Assembly (NCBI GenBank): GCA_003427395.1
Contig: BFEA01000736.1
Coordinates: forward strand, 420,094 to 458,385
DNA length: 38,292 bases
Direction: 5' to 3'
Origin: Chara braunii
Taxonomy: Eukaryota > Streptophyta > Charophyceae > Charales > Characeae
Below, piece after piece: positions 29,442-38,292 of the stretch; position 1 is the stretch's first letter; each line of letters opens with the position of its first letter. The position numbers and the translations under genes were made by a program. Below the pieces are notes generated by a model. That model was not told the origin of the DNA and did not search any database. It saw only the letters and a list, made by a program, of their open reading frames with translations.

Positions 29442-30252
29442 ACCACCACTACCTTTCCAAAGTGTAGTCCCATTTGGGAAAATGACCTCAACCGCAAAGT
29501 TCGGGGGTCTGGGCGAGGGTTGGCAAAAAGAAAACATTTGGGCCTTGTGGGCCCGATTGGAGAAAAAAAGATTAAAAAAAATAAACTGCAGAGTTGAAAG
29601 GAAGAACGNCAGGGAAAGCCATGAAGGAGGTGTGCTCACAGTAGTGCCGCCAGGAATGCATCTGCCCANAATCATCGTTAGTTTCCTTTTTTGTTTTTGG
29701 TGTTTTTTTTTCCCCCTTTTAATTNAGTTTTAGTGCCCTGCTAACGAGGCAGGGCGCTTTCCATGGACANCTGACACTTGGAACCAACGGGGCACTCTCA
29801 CATGTACTCAAGATTCTGTATCCAGTTGCTTTTACGTCCAAAGAGTTGTTGCTGTCTTTGTTTTTTTTTCCCCCGTACAACCGTGTTTTGTCGAGGATTG
29901 TAACGCCCGTTGGTATTCTCATTTATGCCCAATGGTCTGTATCCAATTGCTTTCACATCCAAAGAGTTGTTGCTTTTTTTCCTTTTTTCTTTTTTCCCTA
30001 TTGGCATGTTTTGTTGAGGGTACTAATGCCCTTTGGCAGCGCATACCCTCACGTGTACCCAATGTTTTGTATACAGCTACTTTCACGTCCCTAACGTCAT
30101 TGTTTTTTACCTTTTCTTTGGTTGTTTTTTTTTTCTTTTTTCCGTTTCCGACGAGTACCAGAAAAGAATATACAATGGGACTCAGGCTCGGCAAAACTCG
30201 ATGTGCAGTGAAATTCAGGATTGGCAAAAACAGGCTCGGAGGTAGTGGTGGT
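29442..30252. mobile_element. Non-autonomous DNA transposon (TIR element) at a TTAA site
   Basis: It interrupts element C between RT (DACETAFQA) and RNase H (LKEALVKYPVL). The ends are 13-bp perfect inverted repeats, ACCACCACTACCT at 29442-29454 and its reverse complement at 30240-30252. TTAA flanks both sides (29438-29441, 30253-30256). Removing it restores a site that aligns with element B (GCCTCTTT...AAGG). No transposase is encoded. TTAA is the piggyBac target; TA, as used by Tc1/mariner, is also compatible. Its right half contains three diverged tandem units. Confidence 0.8.
29796..30160. repeat. Three diverged tandem units inside the TIR element
   Basis: Units start near 29796, 29921 and 30048. 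Each reads roughly TCACATGTACTCAAG, TGTATCCAGTTGCTTT, ACGTCCAAAGAGTTGTTG, then T-rich, GTTTTGT.GAGG and TAACGCCC. The period is about 125 bp. Confidence 0.75.
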
Positions 30253-30256
30253 TTAA

Positions 30257-31080
30257 GGCTTGAAAGGCAGTCTCACATGCATCGCTCCACGCATAAGATA
30301 CATTATTGCTAGTTAGTTTAGACANTGGGCNAGCAATGATANAAAATNAGGGCACAAACTTCCGATAGTNTGATGCAAGNCCAAGAAAGGAACGCAGTTC
30401 ACAGACTTTCGCTGGTTGAGGCCACTTGCGTATGACCTCAACCTTGGTTGATTCAGGCTCACGGCCGGCAGTAGACAACCAGTGTCGAAGGTAGATGATG
30501 TTGTCCCTCCCAAACTCAGATTTCTCTATGTTGAGATGGAACTGCGTTTTCTTGAGGATGTTGAACACTTCCTTCAGGTGCTTCATGTGCTCCTCCATCG
30601 ACTTGCTGAAAATCAGAATTCATCAAGATAGACAACCACAAATCGACCAATTTGTTCATGGAGGACCCTTGTCAATGAGACTTTGAAAGGTGGCCGGTGC
30701 ATTCGTGAGATCGAAGGGCATTACCGTGAATTTGTAAAGCCCATCGCGGGTCTTGAATGCAGTCTTGTGCTGCTCGGTAGGATCGACTTCAATCCGGTGG
30801 TAGCCAGACTTGAGATCGATCTTGTGCACCCACCTGCAACATCAAGCAAATCATCTATGTGTGGCAATGAATAAGCATTTTTTCTTGTGATGCTGTTTAG
30901 ACCACCGTAATCAATGCACATACGAAGTTTGCCTCCTTTCTTTGGGACAAACAACACGGGTGCACCAAAATCAGATTCATTAGGCTTTATCCACCTTTTT
31001 TCAATCATCTCATCGATTTGTCTTTGAAGTTCCTCCAATTCGTCGGATCCCATGCGGTACACGCAACCTTTTGGAGAAAC
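30257..31080 (-). pseudogene. pol: Element C pol: reverse transcriptase
   Basis: Fingers: [71 protein letters not shown] (31080 down to 30830). A frameshift follows at the [11 protein letters not shown] strand. The catalytic loop reads VVVYLD, then one base is missing (30610-30640), so the second Asp falls out of frame. Thumb: MKHLKEVFNILKKTQFHLNI and RKWPQPAKVCELRSFL, with nine Ns at 30325-30380. Confidence 0.85.
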
Positions 31081-31091
31081 ACTGCATTCGA

Positions 31092-31925
31092 TCAGCTCGA
31101 TCGTGTGGTTGACTGAACGCATGGGGACTCCACGCGGTTTAGCCAAGACTTTCGGAAGTTGGTTGAGTAGGCTTTGGACGTTTGCTGGTATTTCCGGGGG
31201 TGGAGAATCAGAACAAGGGTCATGTAACCCATGCTGCAAATTAGAGGCCAAGGAAACTGAATTTGAAGTAGGGTCACCGGACTAGAAGTGGAGGTAGATG
31301 CAGAAGTAGAAGTATTAGAAGTAGAATTAGTCGTAGCCGTGAAAGTAGAAGGCACATGGGTAGGATGAACAAAAGCAACATATAATTGTTCATCCTCTGC
31401 GTGCTTGCTCCACTTCTTACAAAATCGCATGGTATTGAGAAAAGTCACTTGGGGTTCACTCTTCTTGTCTAGTAGGACTGCGCGTTCATTCCCCGAAGCA
31501 TCATGCACCACAAAGAGAGCATCCTTCCACTCGGTCCACTTGCATTGGGATCGTAACTAGCCCAATCCAATGACTGCGTCGAAGGGACACTTGTCAAGTA
31601 CATAGAAGTTGAGTGCATGTGTGACAGTTTTATCCTTGTCAAAGGTAGTGCCCACACCTTTGACTGCATGCGTAGAGGAGACAACTTCTTTGTTCCCTAC
31701 TTGGTCCGACATGGGGTCTGCAACTCCACTTGCTTCATTCCCAGGCCCACCTTGCGTACCCCGTGTGGAGACATGAAATTAGTAGTTGCACCACAATCAA
31801 CCAAGACACGGAGGTAGAGGTGGTTGATAAGGAGCTTGAAGAAGATCGACTCCTTTATCCCTTTAGCACGCCGTTGTTTCATCTCGGCCCAATGCTCTAA
31901 GTGATAGTGGAAGCTGACCATCTCG
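31092..31925 (-). pseudogene. pol: Element C aspartic protease and linker
   Basis: The active site is LRVLVDCGATTNFMSPHGV (D-C-G-A, as in B). The second block is CPFDAVIGLG-like in another frame, with a stop after it (about 31558). The linker is LDKKSEPQVTFLNTMRF and YVAFVHPTHVPSTF, followed by a Ser/Thr-rich run (SNTSTSASTSTSS). The linker runs on from the frame at 31511. Confidence 0.8.
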
Positions 31926-32614
31926 GACTCCTCCCAAGGCTCGACATAAAGGACATTGCATGCGTCAGCCTCGGACTCAGCGGATGATAGGGTTTCAAGA
32001 GAGGACTATTGAACTGTGTCCGGTTCAGTCTCCCTTGTTGTAAAGTATGTTGATGTCCACTCTACCCCCGATTCTGGTTTACCTGCAGCCTATACCATTC
32101 TTGCACTTTGTGATTCAAGCTTTGGCAATGAAGGCAAACCCTTTTTTTGAGCCTAGCCTTCCAATCATTCTCAGTTATCCGAAGATCAACCGACGGTTTC
32201 ATTGAGGCATCTCCCGGTCTGAATTCCTGTTTGGTCCCTTCCCATTGGCAGTCTTTTTGAAGGTAGAAATGTTTTCCTCTTCCTGGTTAGCGTCAGACTC
32301 ATGGGTTGATGAAGAGCAAGTTGTACCAGCGTGCTGTTCTTGGTCGTCACCAAGAGTGGGGTCATCTGCATAAGCCTCCTCCTCAGCCTCCAGCAGGTCA
32401 TGCACAGCAAAGCGGTTGCTGCCCCCAAACCGTCTGCCATCAACAGACTTTTTGCTGCCTACTGTGGAAACGAGGTATGCTGCCTCGAGACTGACTACAT
32501 CCTTTATTAAGGAGAAACAATCACTGAATCCAATGTAGTCCCTACCCAGGTGAATAGTAAAGGAAGTGGGAACTGCGCCTTTACCTACATCCAAGCAAGA
32601 TTGATCAGTCATTG

Positions 32615-32615
<1 letters not shown>

Positions 32616-32647
<32 letters not shown>
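32616..32647 (-). repeat. Poly(A) tail of the retroposon (poly-T on plus)
   Basis: An uninterrupted run of 32 T on the plus strand, at the border with gag. Confidence 0.9.
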
Positions 32648-32648
<1 letters not shown>

Positions 32649-32746
32649 AGAAAGGCTCCATCTTTTAGTGGGGTGTGTCACCTGCTGGAAAACGGGTCCA
32701 GCGTCCCTTGAAAGAAAACATATTGAGAAGGTGAAAAACCGTATGA

Positions 32747-32867
32747 GGTCTGCCAGCATTGATTACCCTTCAGAACAGGGGATTGACTGAGCAGACCCTA
32801 TGAGAATAGTGGCTATGGAGTCTGCCAGCATTGATTGCCCTGAAACCCAGGGGATTGACGGAGCAGA
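32747..32867. repeat. Two related hairpins, 72-bp spacing, in retroposon 3' region
   Basis: 32747-32797 has outer stem GGTCTGC/GCAGACC; 32821-32867 has TCTGC/GCAGA with inner CCCTG AAACC CAGGG. Both share TCTGCCAGCATTGATT and GGGGATTGA. Further on, GGACTGATACTA is directly repeated (about 32968-32994). Confidence 0.7.
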
Positions 32868-33120
32868 TCATGTGTAATATCCAGTAAAGTAGCCTTGTGT
32901 GAGATTGCAGGGCAGCCAATCCCTTTTTGTATCTCTTCACCCTTATAAAAGGGCGTCAGATAGACCGCTAAGGACTGATACTACGGACTGATACTAATCA
33001 GGGGAGCCACACACTCCAAAACCATGCTCACTTGCATACAGAACCCTCATGCTCAGTTGCTTCTAGAATATTCAAAAGGTCAGCAGTGCGGCTTCTTCCT
33101 ATTCCTCAGGGGTCGCCCGT

Positions 33121-33540
33121 TCAATCTGCTCCATACCATTGCATATCCACCATCGCCAGCTGGTGGGACGGGAAGGGGTCGGGGAATTCTATAGCAGGTC
33201 GCAGTGGGATCTCCTGGCCCACAGTAGTCCAGTCTTTGAAACAGATACGGTAGTCTCTCCTGAATTCCTCCTGGTTGCCTTCCTGGGCGGGCTTGCCCTC
33301 CCATCTGACAGATGCGATCCAGCCCCCATTCTCACTTCCCAACCAGTCTCCAGAAAATAGTTGAATTGTTTGTGTTACGTCCTTTGCTGAATGATATAAG
33401 TCAAGTTGGGTTTTAATTTTTTGCCAGTGTACCATGAGTTCTTGTTGAATATACTGCCTTGTCATGTCTGTTGCCTCTTCCCCAATTATACGCACCTCCT
33501 CCAGAGCAAGTATACAGCGTTTCCTCCAAAGGGTCCACTT
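33121..33540 (-). pseudogene. Truncated ORF of unknown family in the retroposon
   Basis: About 140 codons remain of a C-terminal reading frame. It begins at the insertion border without a start codon and continues GEEATDMTRQYIQQELMVHW, DVTQTIQLFSGDWLGSENGG and PLRPAIEFPDPFPSHQLAMV. The W-LW-R-R opening resembles the C-terminal end of LINE RT proteins only vaguely. I do not recognise the family. Confidence 0.45.
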
Positions 33541-34473
33541 GAGGGAGTGGCAAACATCTTGCTATGGTAGGTCTGGAGGCTTTTCATGGAACTAGTCCAT
33601 TTGTTGCGCTTGATATTACCAAGCTGGTTCCTTACCCGTTCTGATTAGAAGTTCCTCAAGGGTGACAACCAACTTGCGTGCATAGGACTTCTAAGAAGCC
33701 CCGTACAATGGGCTCGACGTTCATTCCCATGATCACGAGCTGGGTCTTTGGCCGAGTCCCCAATACCTATAAATAAGCTCTCATGGAGCTGATCCAGGAT
33801 TCAACGTCTTCTTTGCCGTCGAACTTATTTGATACATTCATTTTTTATATTTTATATATTGATTACAATATGAATACTTGATAGATATTTCTTTTTTGTT
33901 TTTTGTCATCTTATATACATCTTAATTTCCCGCGTTGTCGCTTGCTGCAGCAATAGCGTAATTTGCACCTGCTGCAGGTTCCAAAAGACTTGCGGCCACA
34001 CTTAGAAGTAGAAGAGGAAGAGGATATGGTAAGAGGGGCAAGATTGGTTTCAATAGCAGCATTAGAAGCAGGGGGTAGGGGAAGAAGATTACGCACTTGG
34101 GCCTGTCTCAATTCACCCACCTCTACCGCCAAGTCATGATACTTGTCGGTCATCTCAGTCAGTTATTCCCGCAGTTTCCGCAGTTGTGCAAAAACTTGGG
34201 AGATTATAGTGTATGATCCTCAAGGTTCCTGACTTGAACGATAGCGGTGAGGATAGGCTGCAACTGTTCCCCACACTGTTCTTTTCTCAACGAGGGAACA
34301 TTCTCCAAAATGGACAACTGGCTCGTCATATATGTCTTATTCCTCTTCTCCTCTGCCTGTTGTTCCTTCTTCAGGGCACCCTCGTAGAGTGTCTGTACAA
34401 GTGGTTTTTCCGTGTCATCTGCTCCATGCAGCAAGGCCAGCCACTGTGCCGAAGTCAGGTGTGGCTGGGCCAT

Positions 34474-36026
34474 TTTTTGACCGTTGTCGTAACCCGATGA
34501 GTTAGAGAGACGCCAACCAGCAAAAGAATCGATCAAAATCTCAAGGGGTACACTCTCCCTCATGCTTGGATGAACGCTTCTTTTTCCTTTTCGCGTCCAC
34601 TCAAAGACGATCACTATCCCTCTCTTCCTTTTCTCTCTCTCCCCTCTCCCTTTTCTCTTTGGCTACGAGTCTCCACGGGCATTTAAATCAAACTCAGAGA
34701 AAGAAATAGACCGAAAAGTTCAAAGAAGAGAAGGTAGAACTCCTAGTCGGAGCGACATTACATTTGAACTAGAGAGCAGCCAAATAAGAAAAAATAATAA
34801 TAATAAAAAATCATATGAGAGGTCTGATGCAGCGACTTAGCCTGATCAGCCTGCATACGAGATCCCCTCGAGTCCAGTCTGACCAGTTTCGTAAACGTAC
34901 AACAAATCAGACAACGAGTAACGACATGCAACAATGGAGAATTGAGTGGTGCATAAGGTGCGAGTCAAGCTACAGACGGTGTGACAATACGCATGTGAAA
35001 CATCTCAGCCAAGATCCCCTCGGCAGCGAGTGTCCTAACCAAAAGAATAAACTTTGTTCCAGTCAGAAAGAGAATGAACCAAAGTTGTACAGATTCGGGT
35101 CCTATGGGGTTCCCTTCTTGCTTGGCCCCAGTCCCGTTGGGTCCCTAGGTGTCTCGCGTAGGCCGTGATCGAGTCCCAACCAAGAGGGGTCCCACTTGAG
35201 CCTACTTTCTGCCTCTACCACACTAAAAAACGAATTTCAACTTCCAGAGAGAACCTACCACTGCAGTCGTTAAGAGAAAAAAAGACAAAGACTTGTAGAA
35301 GGACTCGACATTCAAAGCAAGATGCTTCATTTCTCCATCCATTAGGTGAGTAAGTACTCCACACACTCAAATCACACAATCAAGACCACAGAGGAGCAGG
35401 AAAGAAACCTAGAGTTACCCCAACAGGACAGTCAATACCATGTACACACACATGGGTCTGACCCCAACAGGACAGTCAATACAATGCACAACACTTACCT
35501 GAGTGGCCTGAGCTTCAAGACAAAGTAGTACTCACCCCCCTCTCATATGTTCCTTCTGACCCATGTAACACTACCCTTACACTAGTGTCCTATCTCGTAG
35601 GAGGGTCAGACTCCAACACCAAAGTGCCATGTCGGATCCCCCATCGAAACTGAAGATCAAAGTAGCAACTTGCAGTCCGTAGATGCAGAATGGCTACCTC
35701 CCTCAAGCTCGCCTACATGAGGGAGGCCCTTAAGTCGCCAAGTGTCTCCCTTAAGGTCAGATTCCAAGTGCGAGTGCCTCTCACTGTTGCCTCTTACAAA
35801 CTGTTGCATGAAGTCTCCACGAAATGTCTCACCACCCCAAACTTACTCTCAAGCAACCTGGTCAGGTCCAGTGTCGACCCAACATGACCTTCCAGGTGGG
35901 GCCAGCTTCCCTCATCCACGCTGCCCCACTTCCCTGAACGATCCAGCCCTAACCCTAAGTGGTGTCGTCAACCACTCAGGTTAGGGTTAGTGCAGGCAAG
36001 TCAACTCTCGCCTGCAAGTGGAATCC
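34474..36026 (-). other. Element C 5' leader
   Basis: Non-coding between PBS and gag. Its gag-proximal part matches the element B leader up to about 34973. ACCCCAACAGGACAGTCAAT is repeated at 35417 and 35461. No gene recognised. Confidence 0.6.
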
Positions 36027-36038
36027 GCTCTGATACCA
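36027..36038 (-). other. Primer binding site, perfect plant initiator-Met tRNA match
   Basis: The minus strand reads TGGTATCAGAGC, one base after the LTR end CATAACA. It is complementary to the 3' end of plant tRNA-iMet and fixes both the element's orientation and the LTR boundary. Confidence 0.93.
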
Positions 36039-36039
36039 A

Positions 36040-37247
36040 TGTTATGATCCTGGACAATTTCGAAGTACACATTCATGAGAAAGTACCATGTCGTCCAACT
36101 GCAAAAAGAAATGAATGAACTTGAAAGGAGAGAGAGGGAAAAAAGACGAAGAAGAAGAAAGAAAGAAGAAGATGTACACCAGCATAGACCAATCATAACT
36201 CCTTCGCCAACCACTCTCGTCCTCCTTATCTCCTTCCCTCTTATGCAAACAAGAAATAATAACAATAATGTTGAATCACTGAACCAGAATCAATGTCTGA
36301 ATCCCTCTTCTATTGCAGGTATCACATGAGGTCCACCATAGCCATGGCCTTCTTCTTCTTCCTCTTTATGAAGGTCAAGGCTATGGCGGACTACTACGGC
36401 CTTGCCCTCCTGTGCAAAAGACAATGTAAAGCAGCTATGGCTGCTTGTACTCAGGCCGTCGTGCCTGACTCGACTATGGCTGCTTGTACTCAGGCCGTCG
36501 GCCTTGCCCTCTTGGTGTAGCTCTACCCCCCACTGGGTCCTTCCAGGTGCAGTGCCCACCAAGGTGATGAAGATGCATCCACCATAGCCAGGTAAGTACC
36601 CCTGACGCTCCCTTCTCCTAGTCCCCCTTCTTCGTCCTCCTCCTCCTACCCGCGCTCTTCCACCAGCTCCGCTGGTCGCTCCAGCAGTGTGTTGCCAAAC
36701 TTGCTCACCAACAAATGAGGCCGAGCTCTTGGCTCAGCCCGAAGATATAGCGGTTTGCTTGCCTCTTGGGCGGTGACTTCCAGGCCGCTCGGCCTCTCAA
36801 GCAACCGGTACCTCCTCTGTTTCAGAGGGAAACATCATTGCAGACTCTGAAATTGCCCGTATAGGCCCTGGACTCAGACTACTTGGACTGGTACCGGCCT
36901 CGAAAATGCCAACTTTTTGTCTTCTTCTGCTCGGCCTCGAGTACCCAATACTTCTCCCTTTTTGCATGATGGTATCGGCCTACCTCCTACTCGAGTGTTT
37001 CACCACTGCAATGCATCACGGTCACGACCACAGGTAAGTACCGGCCCTGCGGGGCCCTCAATAAGCAAGTACCATTCTGGTCACACACATACTCTAGTCG
37101 GAAAGCACTTGGACAGGCACGCAATTCAACAAGCTGCACACACACAGACTTCGAAAGCTCAGTAGGACACTCGGCAAGGCATTCGTTCCAGTGGCAAAAC
37201 TCAGAAACCAGTTGGGGTCTCAGTCCGTGTTTGTGCAGGTCCTTACA
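36040..37247 (-). repeat. Element C 5' LTR (1208 bp)
   Basis: On the minus strand it starts TGTAAGGACC and ends GGATCATAACA; the PBS follows. It aligns with the B LTR and the truncated C 3' LTR. ATGGCTGCTTGTACTCAGGC is repeated at 36437 and 36476, unlike in the other copies. Confidence 0.92.
36319..36592 (+). other. Antisense exon-like block encoding a signal-peptide-like Cys peptide (C 5' LTR)
   Basis: On the plus strand, CTCTTCTATTGCAG resembles a splice acceptor. An ATG at 36326 opens 65 codons: MRSTIAMAFFFFLFMKVKAM, then ADYYGLALLCKRQCKAAMAA and CTQAVVPD, ending at a TAG (36518-36520). The hydrophobic start looks like a secretion signal; the mature part has C-x3-C-x6-C. Downstream, ATAGCCAGGTAAGTACC gives a strong donor match at about 36593. 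The block is antisense to the element's own transcript and is present in all three LTRs of the family. It may be a captured host exon or a chance conserved frame. Confidence 0.5.
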
Positions 37248-37251
37248 CACT

Positions 37252-38234
37252 GGAATCAAAAATGGATCCTGCTACATCATCTCGGAGAAGCAGCGCTGGC
37301 AAGGAATAAGGCCGGCGCGCCAAAAAAAAAAGAAAAAAAAAAAGAGATATATTGGTGTTGAGGTGAGCAAAGGCCGAGGTAGAAGTGGCCTGGAAGGGGC
37401 AAGTGGCATACATACCTGCGAACGAGGAGTGACATCAAGTGGAAGTTATCAAGACTACTGAAGTGCTTCTTGCCCTGGCCCTTGTCTTTGTGCAATTCAT
37501 TTTTATTTTGCTTCGGTATCTTCCCGGAACTTTCCTGGAGACCACTGCTGCAATCAGTCATTTCGGTGGATGTCAATCTGGTCGCACTTGACTTTGTTGC
37601 TGTGAATCTTTTGAGTCTTGTCCTACGTGTTGAGGACGTTGACTGAACCCATGAGCTGGATGAATCCCCCGTAAAGTAGGAAACGTGGGCATGAGTCGCA
37701 GGCCCCAGTTAAACAACCCAGCTAACCCAATGACCAGTACTGACCGACACGGCCTTGAACCGGAGTTGATGCAGTGAAGGGAGTAGGTCGATAGGTAGAT
37801 GGTCGACAACTGGATGTATCACCCGAAAGTAGGGAGCATGGGCATGAGTGGCGGGCGCTCACAAAGCATCCCGTCTAGCCCTGAGATCGGTACTGACCGG
37901 CATGCGACCGAATCGGTGCTTATGCAGTGAGGGGCTTTAAGTCTTGAGAACAAACCTGTGCGAGGATTGAGTCCTCACAAAGCCCTTCTGGGGCTTAGCT
38001 TTGTCATGTCCGGGGCCCCAGCAAGCAACACACCCGCCCTAAGTGAAGGTGGGCCCTGAAATCCACGTGAGGCCTGATTTTTCAGTGCCGTTTCACCGCA
38101 CCGGACATGGCCTAGAGGTCCGGACACAAGACACAGGTTTTTGAGGTGGCCGGTTTCGCACAGGCCCGAGCAATTTCAAAGCGGCCGTTTCGACGAGGCG
38201 CCCGCCGCTGCTGCCCATTGGGGTGGGGTGGGGG

Positions 38235-38237
<3 letters not shown>
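37252..38237. other. No gene recognised; A-rich tract and diverged 153-bp tandem repeat
   Basis: An A-rich stretch lies at 37320-37345. Two copies of a roughly 130-bp sequence (about 37655-37780 and 37808-37935) share GGGCATGAGT, GTACTGACCG and GATGCAGTGA/TATGCAGTGA. Near 38037 CGCCCTAAGTGAAGG matches the element 2 LTR (about 24640), hinting at an LTR-related end. The open minus-strand frame 37576-37277 shows no known motif. Confidence 0.4.

Positions 38238-38292
<55 letters not shown>
38238..38292. repeat. (GA)n microsatellite at window end
   Basis: An uninterrupted GA repeat runs to the last base, preceded by a G-rich run (GGGGTGGGGTGGGGGG). Confidence 0.97.

Larger units (their letters stand above)
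32616..33541 (-). mobile_element. 5'-truncated poly(A) retroposon inserted in element C gag
   Basis: Relative to element B, gag is interrupted by about 926 bp that begin (plus strand) with a run of 32 T, which is a 3' poly(A) on the minus strand. On the minus strand a frame is open from the very 5' border (33541: WTLWRKRCILALEEVR) to a stop near 33121, as in a truncated LINE or retrocopied mRNA. About 470 bp of 3' UTR follow, with two related hairpins. No clear target duplication was found; about 10 bp of gag seem lost at the site. Confidence 0.65.
32090..34473 (-). pseudogene. gag: Element C gag, split by a retroposon; zinc knuckle broken
   Basis: The start is the ATG at 34473 (MAQPHLTSAQWLALL). 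The N-terminal half runs to about 33542 with frame breaks and an AT-rich patch (33835-33920) that B lacks. The C-terminal half resumes below 32615 (MKDVV-type segment, SNRFAVHDLLEAEEEAYADD). The knuckle at about 32135-32094 reads CLHCQSLNHKVQEW, so the last Cys of CX2CX4HX4C is Trp. The roughly 930-bp insertion at 32616-33541 separates the halves. Confidence 0.8.
28187..37251 (-). mobile_element. Element C: minus-strand Ty3/gypsy element with 4-bp target duplication
   Basis: The direct repeat CACT (plus strand) lies at 28187-28190 and 37248-37251, just outside the LTR termini TGTTATG (28191) and CCTTACA (37247). On the minus strand the order is 5' LTR, PBS, leader, gag, protease, RT, RNase H, truncated 3' LTR. 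It is the same family as element B. The integrase and the front of the 3' LTR are deleted. Two foreign insertions (29442-30252 and about 32616-33541) lie inside. No frame is intact. Confidence 0.9.

Noticed and set aside
37277-37576. 99-codon minus-strand frame ending near a GTATGT donor-like site
   Set aside because: No domain recognised, and the Phe-rich end is the complement of an A-rich tract. I could not link it to the ABC gene.
1-38292. CRISPR arrays, tRNA or rRNA genes, prokaryotic operons
   Set aside because: No regularly spaced direct repeats of CRISPR type, no full tRNA cloverleaf and no rRNA sequence were seen. The window is eukaryotic.

Overview
The window looks like intron or intergenic DNA from a large, repeat-rich streptophyte (plant or charophyte alga) genome. 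Three observations support this. The LTR retrotransposons carry primer binding sites complementary to plant initiator-Met tRNA (TGGTATCAGAGC, or that sequence with one change). Spliced exons of a eukaryotic ABC transporter are present. Long (GA)n tracts and scattered single Ns are typical of a draft assembly. A Chara-like genome would fit, but that is a guess. Nothing is prokaryotic: there are no operons, rRNA, tRNA genes or CRISPR arrays.

The only confident host-gene parts are two minus-strand exons, 8011-8198 and 5788-5917, of a half-size ABCB/TAP-like ABC transporter. They splice in phase (phase 2) across a 2093-bp intron and rebuild the segment from the signature LSGGQRQR to Walker B and the D-loop. 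Neighbouring exons are not visible. The flanking introns, or flanking DNA, are filled with retrotransposons.

Most of the rest is four Ty3/gypsy-type insertions. Element 1 (plus strand, window start to 5498) has gag, protease, RT, RNase H, integrase and a short 3' LTR, and is riddled with stops and frameshifts. Element B (minus strand, about 8287-15831) has a full 3' LTR, a polypurine tract, decayed pol and gag, and an RT split by an insertion with a 110-N gap; it lacks its 5' end. Element 2 (plus strand, about 16371-25599) has a PBS, gag, a 1078-codon open pol and a 3' LTR. The front half of its 5' LTR lies in an inverted block together with the tail of an element-1-type LTR. Element C (minus strand, 28191-37247, same family as B) is bounded by a 4-bp target duplication. 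It has a 1208-bp 5' LTR and a perfect iMet PBS, but it has lost its integrase and half of its 3' LTR. Element C has itself been hit by an 811-bp TIR element at a TTAA site and by a roughly 930-bp poly(A)-tailed retroposon.

Four observations merit a second look. (1) The pol of element 2 stays open although three in-frame deletions have removed the catalytic Asp-Asp of its RT. (2) The B/C LTRs contain, antisense to the element, an exon-like block with splice signals that encodes a short signal-peptide-like, Cys-containing peptide. (3) There is an inversion of about 850 bp whose pre-inversion structure is confirmed by the target duplication. (4) The TTAA/TIR element and the retroposon with paired hairpins are new-looking passengers.

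Stretches not mentioned above (25604-26990, 27100-28186, 37252-38237) hold no gene I can recognise.
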